Positions 45,855-57,667 of a stretch of DNA of 64,000 nucleotides are shown here, one piece after another. The notes under the pieces are model-generated. The model had not been told where the DNA came from. It searched no databases and saw only the letters and a list, made by a program, of their open reading frames with translations. The number at the start of each line of letters is the position of its first letter. Position 1 is the first letter of the stretch. A program made the translations under genes and the position numbers. This stretch comes from Melieria omissa. Its lineage: Eukaryota > Arthropoda > Insecta > Diptera > Ulidiidae. Location: positions 108,633,486-108,697,485 of the forward strand of contig OZ020269.1 in assembly GCA_963971225.1 (NCBI GenBank), given 5' to 3'.

Positions 45855-48597
45855 CTGTGCGTTCAGCGAGTGGCGGCTGGCTGAGTGTAGCGCGCAACGC
45901 GGAGACACTTTGGCAGTCGCAAGCACTCACATTTTCCTGCTGTTGTTGAGCCTTCTGCTGCTTATTTGCTTGAAACGACGCTTTTCAGTGGAAAATCACG
46001 AAATCAACTCTACGCCCGGATCGGCTTACCGCGCCGCCTGCCACTCCGCTCATGGGCAAATGCGTCTTAGGCGCGCAGCTCTGCCCATTTTCGTCTAGTT
46101 TTACCTTTTTGCGATGTCTAAGCTGTCTGTGACCATGTTGCGTTGGTTGGTTGTTTGTATTTTGTTGCGCGACTGTTAACAGTTACGCTAATGATGCCGT
46201 AACCGCCAGCACCACTAGCCACTGCCCCCGTTGCAAGATCACCGTGTTCGCGCCGATGCTCATCTTCAGCGCTGCCATTGCCAGCGGCGACCAGCACAGT
46301 TGGACTGCTTTTAAGGCAGTCGAGCGAAAGCCTCCGTATTCCTCCAAGGCGAGTTCGCGCTGCATCTACCTACAATTCCGTTCCCTCCGCAAAGCTACCC
46401 GCGCGATTCCAGTGCGCGCCAAATGAAGCGGCATGCATGTCGGCTGATGGTTGCTGGCTGCCGGCAGCCGGCAGAAGTCGGGTGGGGTAGGGTGCGCTCC
46501 TCATGTTGCAGTCGGTGTACAAATATGCGCCTCTGCCGGGCCGCGCGTCCGTCCGTCCGTACACCGTATCTGCAACTGTGCAAACACTCGTTGGTGGCGG
46601 TTGTCTGCGTTGCTGCGTCAGCAACAGGCAGCTCAGCTCAGTTCAGTCAGCAGCAACAATTCATCATATGCCGTTCGATGTGCTGTTGACAAACTCAAAT
46701 ATGAGACACGAGACACTCGTAGTTGTACTTGTAGATACAAATGAGAACAGCAATAACGCCGCTGCTCGGTACTTGCCGCTTCACTGGCTGCGCGCGAAGC
46801 CCGTAGAAGTCTGCTTGTGGTTTCTTCTGCTGTGGTGCGGCCGTTGGTGCCACCGCTCGGAGCGGACGTCGGTGCCGTTCGCAACTCGGTGAACTTTCCA
46901 TCGGCAAGACATGGTTTGAAGCGCAAATCGATGCAGATTGGATATATGTATGTGCATAACCATATGTATGTATGTATGTACTTTTACATCGAGCATCCTT
47001 GAAGTCCGACCTTCCCAAGCAAAACCAAACCGGCGTGTTTACATGTATTTCCAATTCGAAATATTTGCTTGATTACACCTTCTAAATATTGCACAATAAT
47101 CAAATGCAAACACATCCGCACAAATATATGTATTGTGTAGAAGATATCAATACAGCGGACTGTTGGTAATTCCAAGCATGAGAAAAATGTAATCGAAGGC
47201 GAGCAATGGAAATAATGAACGAACGAAAGAATCTTAATTAGAGGCGATTAGCGAAATTGATTTGTCACTTTGCAGGCGACCAGTTGAACAAAAATAAATT
47301 GAAAATCATCATGTGACGAAATGATTTGCAGGTTAGACGATGCACACAGCATGGCCGCATGGAAGCAACACAATGTAATGTCTACTGTTGACGGCGCATT
47401 GAAGAAACATTAGCAGCAGCACGCTTAAGCGGCATTGCACAAAATTAGCGCGCAGCAAACAATGAAACAGCACGCGGCCAACAACGGGCGGCGACAGATC
47501 GCCAGACATCTTAACCTGTTTGCTCAAGTTGTGCAGTTTACCATTTGGCCCAAGGCTTTTGGCAGCGCAGAATATCAGGTGAGCGCGCGCACACGCATGC
47601 ACGCACACAGTCGACAGCCGACGCGACGCAACGCGTCCAAGTGGCCACTTTGGCTACCGCGACAACAACAATGGTGCGCCGTTACGCGCAAATGCGGCTT
47701 ATAAGTTGCGCAGTATGTGCCGCGCGTCCATCCAAGCGTCCAACAGCCTGTCTGCCTGTCTGTGCAACTGTCCGCCTGCCGTGGTGCCCACCGTGGCCGC
47801 CGCGTCCAACGCGCTCGCCGCAGCAAAAAAGCCGCACAAACGCACAAATGCAGTTACGCGCATCAGCCGTCAGCCAGCCAACGCATTCTGAAATGTCTGC
47901 GTGTGACGCGTGCGGCATTTAGATGCACTTTGCGGAATGCCAGTGGCGAAAATGTGCGGAAAATCTAATGGCCACCTCGCCAGTCTCGTTTGCCAACGAA
48001 CAATATAAAAAAAACGAGAAGACACAAATTCAATTTCAACGCTTGACAAATGCGTTGGAAGCACTCCGGCTGCTATAAGCTGCTTACTTTTGACTCACCT
48101 TTTAATTTAGCTGCAAATTTAATTCGAATCAAAGTGAAAACAAGTGTCACTTCGCTTTATTTTCCTTCTCTACTTGCAATTCAGCAGTAAAACGCATAAA
48201 CAACGGAAACAAAGGCGTCAGCAAAGCGAGAAAGACAAAAAACCACAGTCCCGTACATACATATATCTCGCGATTATAAAAATTCCTGCTGCCCGCGCAC
48301 AATCGTAAAAAATGAATTAAATTAAAAGTATAAATAAAGACACTTCAGGAGCGTATTTTCATTTGACGAAAACCAAAAGGCTTCGAAAAATTCATAAACA
48401 AAAACAACATTTCGCCAAAAATTCAAGACTGACACGTGAGTGCCAGGACGAAAAGAGGCGGGGCCATAGGTGAGCCAAATTTCAGGCGAAGGACGCGAAG
48501 AAAGCATGTTGTATACGATCTTATGTCGAGACCTAAGCCAGATAAAGAGTCTTTCAGGCACTGCCCGACTTGAAAAACCCCACTCAACTCAGCTCCT
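45855..48597. other. Noncoding, relatively GC-rich region
   Basis: From 46000 to 47950 the sequence is richer in GC than the rest and many overlapping frames of 60-130 codons are open on both strands. None contains a motif I know. TATG repeats lie at 46961-46980. Composition alone could mark an undetected exon or CpG-rich regulatory DNA, but I cannot support either. Confidence 0.45.
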
Positions 48598-49780
48598 GAC
48601 GGCGGGAAACATATAGGAGTCTGTAGTGACAGTCAAGCTGCACTTAAGGCCCTGAAGAACGCAGAATGTAAGATGAAACTAAAATCAGTCGCAAGACGTA
48701 ATAAGCTCCAACTTATCTGGGTTCCGGGACACTGCGGTTTTCTAAGCAACGAAACTGGCTAACTGCGAATCAGCGTGTACACCCATGGGGCCAGAACCAA
48801 TAATCGGCACCAGTCTAGCAGGAACCCTGGACTGGATCAAGTCCTGTGTAAATAACCTACATAGAGCACGTTGGTCTAGCTTGGGAAGCTGTAAAACTGC
48901 CAGGGGACAGTAGGGCATCCAGCTCTATTGACTCCTTAGAACATCGTCGAAACGTGGTGTGTATGGTGTTATTTTACCGATACTTTTTCGGTAACTGCTC
49001 AGTGGAGATGAGAAGCTTGATGCCATCACTCCGGGTATTCCCCCGTGCAACCCGTTTGAACACTGGCGTCCATGCATTCGACGTCGAAACGATGTTCTAG
49101 CGCACTACGCACTACAGGGAAAGTTCGTTCCTGGCCCGTACAGCGCGGTTGTGGAATGGTCTCCCTGCGGATATTTTCCTCAGCACTTATGATCTCGATG
49201 GGTTCAAGGCAAGAGTCCATAAACACTTCACTCATAACCCTATCTCCTAACCTTTATATCCTTCCTGAACCAACGCATTGCTTCACATTAATAGGGGTCA
49301 TCCCCTGCGCGTTTGTTCGTTTTAAAAAAAGAAAAAGTGTTTTGTGAAAATCCCGAACAGGAAAGCAGAGAATTTTCTCAAGAAGCTGAGAAGGAAAGAC
49401 TTCCGTCGAATGGTGACATATGGACAACATGGGCATCATCGAAGATCCGACCTGCATGTCTTGTCTGGAGGAGGTAGATAGTACAGAGCATTTTCTCTGT
49501 GCATGTCCTGCCTTCTCTAGAACGAGATTGCGCACGCTGGGTTCAGATGTTATGAGAATGGCGAAGTTCATTCTCTCACCCTGTGTCATCCCTGAGATTC
49601 ATTAGTGAGTCCGGAAAATGTGCACAGGAGATCTCATAACCCTTTCTCCCTTTCCAACCACTTTATCTTTTCTTTTTCCCATTCCAATCTCCTCTATTTA
49701 ACCTTTTTCCTGAGCCTTACGTAGAATGGGCTAAGTGCTTGAGGTAATGACCTCCCTTAGGTTATTTCCTCGACTCCCCC
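48598..49780 (+). mobile_element. RNase-H-type LINE remnant, interrupted by a second LINE
   Basis: From 48598 the + strand reads HIGVCSDSQAALKALKNA and then LQLIWVPGHCGF, the RNase H signature of jockey/I-type ORF2 proteins. The residue after NE-x-A that should be the last catalytic Asp is Asn here (ANCE), after a frameshift. A further PEPIIGTSLAG and SLGSCKTARG follow to about 48900. The reading is then broken by about 420 bp of another LINE and resumes near 49347 with RKAENFLKKLRRKDFRR. It ends with the zinc-knuckle-like PTCMSCLEEVDSTEHFLC, then PAFSRTRLRTLG and SLRFISESGKCAQEIS before a stop at about 49638. A T/C-rich 3'UTR runs to about 49780. Non-functional. Same general family as 2231-2830 and 56790-57010. 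Confidence 0.85.
48918..49338 (+). mobile_element. CR1/jockey-like LINE 3' end nested in another LINE
   Basis: The frame SIDSLEHRRNVVCMVLFYRY, then SLRVFPRATRLNTGVHAF and LARTARLWNGLPADIF, then LDGFKARVHKHF, is the C-terminal end of an ORF2 from LINEs that lack RNase H after the RT (CR1/jockey-like). One stop interrupts it (ETMF-stop). A 3'UTR of about 80 bases ends in the A-rich tail 49324-49338. The 5' part is missing, as is usual for target-primed reverse transcription. Its 3' end matches the minus-strand copy at 1809-1960. The flanks GTAAAACTGCC (before) and GTGAAAATCCC (after) are a possible but decayed target duplication. Confidence 0.85.
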
Positions 49781-52700
49781 TCACATCCACCCATCCAGCT
49801 CCTGCCGCAAATTCCAACATGCAGCCACTTCACCCCTTTCGTTATGACGGCATCGGTTCTGCTTCATTCGTTGAAGACACCTTTCGTTACCCTACAAAAG
49901 CGGTAAAAACCTTAAATAGCTGAAGTGCGTAAACAAAGTCAATGCGACGGTGGTGACTACAGTCTCGGCAGCCACTTGTTCCAGAGAATTAAAAGATTGC
50001 GCGAGTGTAATGGCCAATCGACGCTGAAATTTATGCACATCACCCAGCAAAAAAACGTTGACCAACCGTCGGTGCCGATAATGATCAGAAATTGCACATA
50101 ACTGTAAATTTAGTGTGCGGGAAAGGCTTTTGCAGTCAGGCCCAATCGTTTGCTTTTTGGTGTTTCTGTTTTATTTATTGTCCTCTTGGCGAAGCAAAGT
50201 CTGCTTAATATTTTTGACAAGTGGAAGATAAAGTAATAATCGAGGGAGAAGAGAAGAACATCGGCAATGTCCACAAAAGTTGCGGCATGAAATGCGATTC
50301 GACAGCTGCACGGTGGTCAAAGTTGGATAAAAGCTTGTCCACAATAATTACTTAAAATGTTTAACCGCTGTTACTTTTCGAACTGAGTGGGGTTGCGGCT
50401 ATTCTGCAGCAGACCTCCAAATCTTTCAGGCACCATTCAGTTCCGCTCGCTGCAGGTACACCTTCTCATCAACACAACCGAAAGAGAACAATCCAATTCC
50501 ACCTCTGCGCAGCAATGTCTGCTTCTGCATTCATAGGTAATTAACGTAAGTATACTTATGTATATCCATAGATATGTATTTGCGTTCATCGCCATTTTTG
50601 CGCCGAGCAGAACTCATGTCATCGAGATGCGAAGTTGTTTTCCAAATTGTCAAGAAAAGGAGCGCAAAGCGAACATTAAAAGTGACAAAGTCATTTTCGC
50701 CAAAGAAATCATTTCTTGTTCCTAAAACTGTGCGGTGCCGACGGGTATGCACGTCAAGTAGCGACAGCAGTCATCTGGATGGGCAGAGACAGGCCAGAGA
50801 CATCGCATTGCTGCGTAGAAGCGGCGGAGGCGCACGCACACACACACACACACTCACCCATTTAAACGCTCACTAAAATGTTTGTAGCCCCATGTGACGG
50901 CCGAGGAAAACGACCACAACGATCGCCGACCGATCCACGAAAACAAGGAAGACGTCCGCTATGTATGACCCAACCAGCAGCAACAACAATTTGTGGGCAG
51001 AAGTATCACTTCGAACGCAAAACACGCGGTTGCAACATGTTCGACAGTTGGACTACGACAGTGAGACAGCTACAGCTGAACCGCGAGGCTGGCGCTTACA
51101 AGCGAAGAAGAGGGACAGCTAGCGGCTCACACGGCAAATGAAACGACCTGCACGTCGGCCAAAAAAGTTGGCAATCAGAATGGAGCTAATAAAATTGCTA
51201 CACTAACAACGCGAACCACCATCAACACGACAGCGCAACAACAACGGCCGCGACTGTGACTGCGACGTCAACGTTGCCATGCAGCTGGCGTTCGCCTCGG
51301 CGTGGAGCAGATAATTAAGAACTATTCGAAAAATGTGCGCTGCCACGCCGCTAGTGAGTGCCACATGTCGCTGAGTGGACGGCATTGTGGGCTCTAATTG
51401 TTGTGTTTGTTGTGCTTGAACGCTGATGTTGGCAGTTGTTGCTGCTGGTTGCCGTAGTCACATGCACGGTTGCCACAGTTGGTTACTTTTAACCAGAATA
51501 GGTTAATTTGTTCATGTGAACCTATTTCTGAGCAGACAAAACCCGAAAAGAAGGAACAACGTACATATCGTTGTAAGCTTTGTTGGCTTTGTCACCGATT
51601 TTTTGGTTACTTTTCTAGAAAAATCTGGTTAACCAACTTTTGGTCGAGTGGCAACCGTGGCCACATGGCGAGTGCCTGCATGGAGCGTTGGCACTCCAAA
51701 CTGGCTGCGGCGGAGCAGACGCCAGCAAACCCGTCGTACAATGCGTTCCAAACTAACGCAGCAGCAACAACTTCCACTGCTGTCGCTGCGACGAGTGGCG
51801 CTTTTAAAGCAGCCAGTCAGTCGTCCACACGCTGCTCACTGCTTCCCTCCCCGCTCCTCCCTCTCCGGACCAATTGCGGTCGCTACTACTGCTGTTGCTG
51901 CTGTGCTGAGCTGCGCTGGCTCCCTCACTAGTCAGCCGCGTGGTTGGTGGTGATATTCGCTTTGCTGTCCACCACACCACACCACAAATTAGTCAAATCA
52001 GTCTTGGCATTTCACTTTTCCGTTACAGTTGGTCGTGCTCCGCGTTCGACGGTGGACACGTTTGCGCTGACGAGGGAACAGTTGAATAGATTTTTTTTAC
52101 TTTTACACTTTTAGTCTTCTTGACCATCAAGAGAAAAAACTCCGCAGAAGTAAAATGCAAAGCAAAATATTAAAATTTGAAGTGCAATTAACGGTGAACG
52201 TGGACGCAGCCGCTTGTCCTCCATCAAAAAAGTGTTTTATACAACGCTGCCAACGTTTATGGCTACCGCGCAAAATCGGATTTTTTAACAATCGTGGATC
52301 ACAAGAAAAAAGAAAGTGTTTTTTTTTCGCAGAAAACTAGTAATGCATCCGTAAAGCAAATAAAGCAACAACAACTTGAAGGCCGCGAGTAGCAAAAGTG
52401 CTTTCAATGTCAGCAGCCAAGAAGCGAGGAAAACCGCGTGCTGCGAGTCAGTCAGTGCGCCGAAATAAAAAAGTAAATCAAAGACGTGGGCACACTTGGA
52501 CACATGGCCAACACCTTTTGCGGCCATAACGTGTTCTTCGACATGTTTCCGGTAAATAAATACCGTTACACAAACGTTGACGCAAGGGAGACCAAAAAGC
52601 CGTCGGAAGTGCTGCGTGCCTTGACAGCCGTAACGGTGACGCTTTCCAGTTGATTGTCAGTGGAAATGCAGTTCTGACTTGCCAGAAGTTTAGATTAATG

Positions 52701-55011
52701 TTTGCCACGGCAAGTAGTCAAAGGTTTGTTTGTTGCTGTTAGCTCAGATTCCTTCAAACTCTGCTTTGCGGCAACTGGGAGTGGCTTGACACGTCACAGG
52801 ATCGTCACAAGCCAATCTTTCTCCGATTAGAGATTTATAATTCAATCAAGGAGTATTCCAAATTCGCCTTCGGCTGCTCTTCTCGCTTCGTCAAGACATG
52901 ACAAGCAGAACACTACCGATTTGTACAGTTACGTTCAAAATTCTCAGTCAGTCTCGTACATTATGATTTGATTGAGCACTTTTTTTGCTTCGTGAAAATG
53001 GTCTCAGATCTTTTAAAACTCACAAAACATTTTACTAAAGACGGAGAACGTATTAAACGAACAAACAGGAGACACGACAACTCAAACTGCCACGTGCCTT
53101 CAGATTTTACTTTTTTACTTTTCAAACAATGTATGGAGCCTCTACACACTTTCACGTCAACAAAAGAGAAAACAAATATTTTAACGACAGACAACCGACT
53201 TTTTAGCTTCAATTCAAAAAATGCATATTGTTTGTTGTGGACATTTCTCTCAATACGATCACATTGAACTTCATATTCTTATGTTTAATACTAAACTCAC
53301 GTAGTTTTCCACCATTCAGTCTGAACAAGCAAACTTCCATTATTCAAAGTCAAATCTTCAGTATGAATTGAAGTGCGCCAACTCTTCGAGTATTCCATGG
53401 TCATACCAGGAAAGACACGTGTTTCCTTTTACACCAGCAACACGTGGCACTGACTGCTAATGAGCTACGCAAGACAGAGGTAAAGAACCACCCAACTAAC
53501 GGTGACTTTTAGTATTAACTGCAGAGTTCGACTTTTCAGACTGATAAATTAGTCAAAGTCAATATTAAATAGACACCATAACGCACACAAAATCGTTGTG
53601 TTTTACAGGATGACAACGACGAGTCTGTAAAGAGGTCCCCAGATTCAAAATGCATCCAGCTTTTTGATGGTTTTCTGTCTAATTATTGTTCCGCCAGCTC
53701 GACTAATAAAAGCATTCTCGAAATTAGCGAAAAAATCTGCAGGATCTACTTCGTCTAACTTCGTCGTTGCAGTCGGTCGTTAAGCATCAGCACCACTTAT
53801 GACATTCCAAGTGAGGCCGCGCGCTTCGCCTAACCTGCAATAAACGCCCAATCCCCTCTCAACATTGTACTAATATTTTCATAACACTTAAAACTTGCAC
53901 TTGACCAACTGATCAGCGAAACAAAACAACAACAATAGCAGCAGCAACGAAGCAGCATCTCACGATCGTCGGCGTCGTCATTATCGTTCACGCGATCATC
54001 GCGTCTAAACAGCTTTACGAGTGCGCTCATCAGCAGCTTCATTAGATCGGCCGAACTTCGAACGCGTCAAAGGTTCAAATCAGCGCGGCTGACGCTCGCT
54101 CATTGCACACTTTTGCTTTTAATTCGATTTGAATCGCGGCCGTGATCATTTCTCTCCTCACCTCGACTCGGACGCGAACAGCATTTCAAAGCAGCTCTCC
54201 GGCGCTCCGTGCGCTCTTCGCATTTTTTCACTCGCTGCATTTGCAACGATCGCATCTTGCACAGCGCGCCTCTATCTGGCCGGCACCGACACTCCGCCCG
54301 CTCCACCCAGCGCTGCGCTGTTGCCGCGTTACTCGCTGGCGTCAGCGCACGTTGGGGATCGTGTGCGCGCCGTGGCGTCGCTGCAAAGCGGCATTGTGTT
54401 TCGCCCGTTCAGTTATTTGGTGGCGCTTGTCCGGGTCTGAGTGCTGGCCGATGTGGCGCTCAGCGCCGCTGCTCCGGTCTTTGTCCGTTGTCCGCTCTGC
54501 TGCTTGCTGCATATTCCTGTGGTGTCATTTAATTAGCGAAATTCAGAGAAAAACTTACGTTTTTCATCGAGCTGTGATTGAAGATTTTTTGTGCGTCCGT
54601 TTGCTTGATATTTTCATTTGGCTGTTCGCACTGGTGGCGCCACGTTTTTGTCAGCCGCACGTACACACACATGAGTGCGGCCCTTGGTGTGTGCATGGCC
54701 GGCGCTTGTTGGGTTGTACAACAACAAACACTTTTATTAAACTCATCAATAATTGCTTTTTCGCTCCTGCTGTTGCTGTTGTTGCTTTCAATAATGGAGG
54801 AGGCGTATTCGCATCGAAACGCAACGCATCGGGTCGCATCGCAGCAGAGCGTCGTTAAGTCACGTTAGGCGCATGACAATCAATTTGCGCTGGAATTCGA
54901 GTTGGCCGTCGAGTGTGCACGGCTCTGAAGTGCTGAAAACGCAAACATTGCGAACAAGTTTCAATAGAGTGAGTGCACAGTGATCGGATATTCATGCGGC
55001 CGCCACAGCTG
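49781..55011. other. Noncoding region upstream of mir-8
   Basis: It contains a CA run (50835-50853) and many CAA/CAG runs. A plus frame at 54142-54858 (238 codons) is long but changes character, is Arg/Cys-rich, contains no domain and overlaps equally open frames. I take it as GC-rich noncoding DNA. The 1-2 kb before 55012 is the natural place for a primary-transcript promoter of mir-8, but I cannot identify a start site. Confidence 0.5.
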
Positions 55012-55027
55012 GTAGGACGTCTGTTCA

Positions 55028-55049
55028 CATCTTACCGGGCAGCATTAGA
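55028..55049 (+). ncRNA. mir-8-5p: mir-8 5p arm (star strand)
   Basis: A 22-base segment starting CATCTTACCGGGCAG. In Drosophila this arm is the less abundant strand. It pairs with the 3p arm with bulges in the middle. Confidence 0.93.
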
Positions 55050-55065
55050 TTTCTACTCACAGCTC

Positions 55066-55088
55066 TAATACTGTCAGGTAAAGATGTC
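55066..55088 (+). ncRNA. mir-8-3p: mir-8 3p mature microRNA
   Basis: A 23-base segment starting TAATACTGTCAGGTAAAG. Bases 2-8 (AATACTG) are the mir-200/mir-8 seed. Confidence 0.97.
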
Positions 55089-55100
55089 GTCCGAGTCCTT

Positions 55101-56789
55101 GTTCATCATGCAATCGTCGAAAACAGTGTCGAAACCGTGAATAGTTTGAAACCAAACTAAAAGTGTGTCAAAAAAGTGTAATGAAAGTGTTAACAAGAGT
55201 GGAACGTGTAGAGCAACAGGTATCTCTCGTATGAGAAGTTGGAATTAAGAATTCTTAAATATCACAATGCTTATATTACTCATTCATATTATTAAGGCCG
55301 ATAAGGCTGCAATTGAAGTGGTCCTTGAAACCACAAAACAATTTTCCTGATAATTAACTAATCATATTTTGCTGGCAGTGATGGCCTCGAAACCCGCACT
55401 CGCAAATCATAGATACTCATCCTGCCTTGTGAACAGTTTGCGATGGAATCAATTTTGTCTCTTCATGTTTACTGTAATCTGTCAAATGATAATATTTGTC
55501 TGCTTATGTTTACACGTAACTCCCAAATAACCATTTGACATAATTGACAGCAAATAACACAAATACCTGCCAGCCCTTGGCGGCTTATCGACTGCTTTAG
55601 GCAACCCATGTGCCCAAACTTGGAAGCAAAGGCCATGAATCAAAAATTCCACTATTAATCGCTGTTTGATAAGCGCGTAATTGTGTACAGTTATACACAT
55701 ATATGTGTGTGTGGCTGTGTGTCAATTGAACGCATAGATAAACTTTAGTAGAATGGCCACATCACGGCCGATAACCAGGAATGGTCAAGCTAATCAATGG
55801 AGATTGCTCTGCACTGACGTGTCGGCACACAGCGGACGCATTGCTGGTTTTGCCTACAATCAGGACCAAGAACCGCCTGAATGATTTATAGACTTTGGGC
55901 TGACGACACTTGTACCGCGTCTGCCCAACATTCGAAAATGGCCCAATTGCTTGTGTACGAATTTGAATGGAGTTTGTACTTGGCATGAGTTCCCTGTTCT
56001 CTCTTTTTCAAGACGCTTAAAATTGTTATGAAACCGGCCAATATCGGCGGTATTGCGGCGCCGAATGGCCGATAACAAGCGGCCCGCTGCTGTTGCCGGC
56101 CTGTGCAGCGCACTTCGCTCGATAATCGCCCAGTGTGCACGCACCCACTTGGCAACGTGAAAAAGTTCTACACTCAAACTGATTAGCGCGCACTCGAAGA
56201 GCCCTCGAACAGTCAATATCGGTTGGCTTGAAAGCGGGAAATTTCATAATTCCATACAGTTGTTGTTCTCTTTAATCGGGCGAATAAAACATGGGTTTAT
56301 TTTTAGTGTGCGATACGCTCAACTGTTGAGCATTGAGCCGCTTTTTAGTAATTTTGTACACAATGACGTTGTTGTGCTGCATCGATTGTCGATTGTCGAC
56401 TGTCGATTCTGTGCAAGCAAACGCGATTGTCTCACTACAATTTAGTGCGACTGTTTAAAAACTTTATATGCATCTCGCATTATCGTTGTGCACTCGTGTG
56501 GATTATTTGTTTTTATAATAATTTCTTTGCACAAACACATGAGTCAGAAACGGACGATTGATCGCAATAAAAGATCTGAACTGAACTGGAATGTGTAAAT
56601 ATTTAAATGCGTAGCTGTCAACTCAGAACCGGTTGCCGCGGATGATACCGATTGGCCGACTTATTGAATTAGGCTGGAAAAATCTAAAACAACAACTTGC
56701 ATCCTTTTTTGTTATAGAAATAGTAGTACTGAAGATTGCTGCACGAAATATGGTCATCTCGCGGCCTATGTTATTCTAGGGAATTTTTT
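55101..56789. other. Noncoding region downstream of mir-8
   Basis: No second hairpin with microRNA character and no coding motif. Frames at 55860-56216 minus and nearby overlap in three frames without a domain. Confidence 0.55.
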
Positions 56790-57010
56790 TTCTTGGCAGA
56801 GACAAGCTGAGGGCCTTGATCGATGCCCTGACTGGTGACTGTTTAATAGGCACCCTCGGGACTATCTTCCAATAATTTCTACAGAAATCGGAAGAGGAAA
56901 TGATATTTCATCTTCTATGTACTTGTCCCGCTCTCTCTAGGAAAAATAAGACTAAACTGCGTGATTTCTTTGGCAACTAGGTGGAAGCTTCAGAAGATCT
57001 CACTAGCTGT
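56790..57010 (+). mobile_element. RNase-H-type LINE fragment (ORF2 C-terminus)
   Basis: The + strand reads RDKLRALIDALTGDCLIGTL, then after one stop EEEMIFHLLCTCPALSRKNK and TKLRDFFGN. This is the TGHC then HLLC-CPAL order also seen at 2231-2830 and 49.4-49.6 kb. The first Cys pair of the knuckle is lost and stops interrupt the frame. It is an old, short piece with no visible tail, although TAC/CTTAC repeats follow at about 57078-57096. Confidence 0.8.
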
Positions 57011-57120
57011 GTAAGCGAGGGATATGAGTACAACGAAATATGATATCATAAGCTCTCTTTAAAGTTACCAGAATTACCTACTTACCTACGTACTTATTTT
57101 TCACTCATGTGGGGGCCACA

Positions 57121-57667
57121 TTAGCCCATATCGGCCCAATGTTCGATTAATCGAACAGTAACTTTTAGCATTTTCCATACATTTTTTTGGGCTCTTTTTT
57201 AAACTTTAAACGCGAAAGTTTTGCAAAATACGATGGTCTGATTTGTAATAAATAATAACAAAAGTTAACATGGGATATTTTGTATAATATGGGATAAATA
57301 TATTCATTTCTCGCACCTCTTCCCAGTTGTATGAATTCCCCCCAAAAAAGGTAATTTTTTACATAATTTCTAAAGCACCGAAAAACATTAAAAAACAATA
57401 ATATTTAAAAAAGTAACTATGCAGTCATGTTAAAAATTGATCAAACTCTCGAAAATATATTTACACTTTTCCCATAAAACCAATATTATAGCCACAATAT
57501 ATATTTATAGTTAGGTGTTCGATTTATTAAACACCAAATATCTCTAAAACCAAAAATGGGAAAATTTTTTTTACTCCAAATTTGAATTGTCCGACCCCAT
57601 TTCACCTTAAAAAAAACTGTTTCATTCGAATATTGACAAAAAAAATCGCTGGGCTTATATGGGTTAA
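57121..57667. mobile_element. Possible TTAA-type (piggyBac-like) MITE
   Basis: The left side reads TTAGCCCATATCGGCCCA and the right side, inverted, TTAACCCATATAAGCCCA, which match at 14 of 18 bases. If real, this is a 547-bp element whose target site was TTAA (one copy now TTAG). A perfect 18-bp palindrome (TGTTCGATTAATCGAACA, 57140-57157) lies just inside the left end. The interior is AT-rich with no transposase. Confidence 0.4.

Larger units (their letters stand above)
55012..55100 (+). ncRNA. mir-8: microRNA mir-8 precursor (mir-8/mir-200 family)
   Basis: The hairpin has a lower stem AGGAC (55014-55018) pairing with GTCCT (55095-55099). The 5p arm is at 55028-55049 (CATCTTACCGGGCAGCATTA then GA), the loop at about 55050-55065, and the 3p arm at 55066-55088 (TAATACTGTCAGGTAAAGAT then GTC). 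Both arms are, from memory, identical to Drosophila mir-8, while the loop differs, as expected for a conserved microRNA. The 3p arm is the main mature strand and its seed AATACTG is that of the mir-200 family. In Drosophila it represses targets such as u-shaped, atrophin and enabled, and so affects body growth through insulin signalling, neuronal survival and synapse growth. No second microRNA is visible nearby, so it stands alone. The primary transcript limits cannot be seen. Confidence 0.98.

Noticed and set aside
54142..54858. 238-codon open frame on the + strand just before mir-8
   Set aside because: Arg/Cys/Trp-rich without any domain, other frames in the same interval are equally open, and the first and last parts differ in composition. 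Best explained by GC-rich noncoding DNA.
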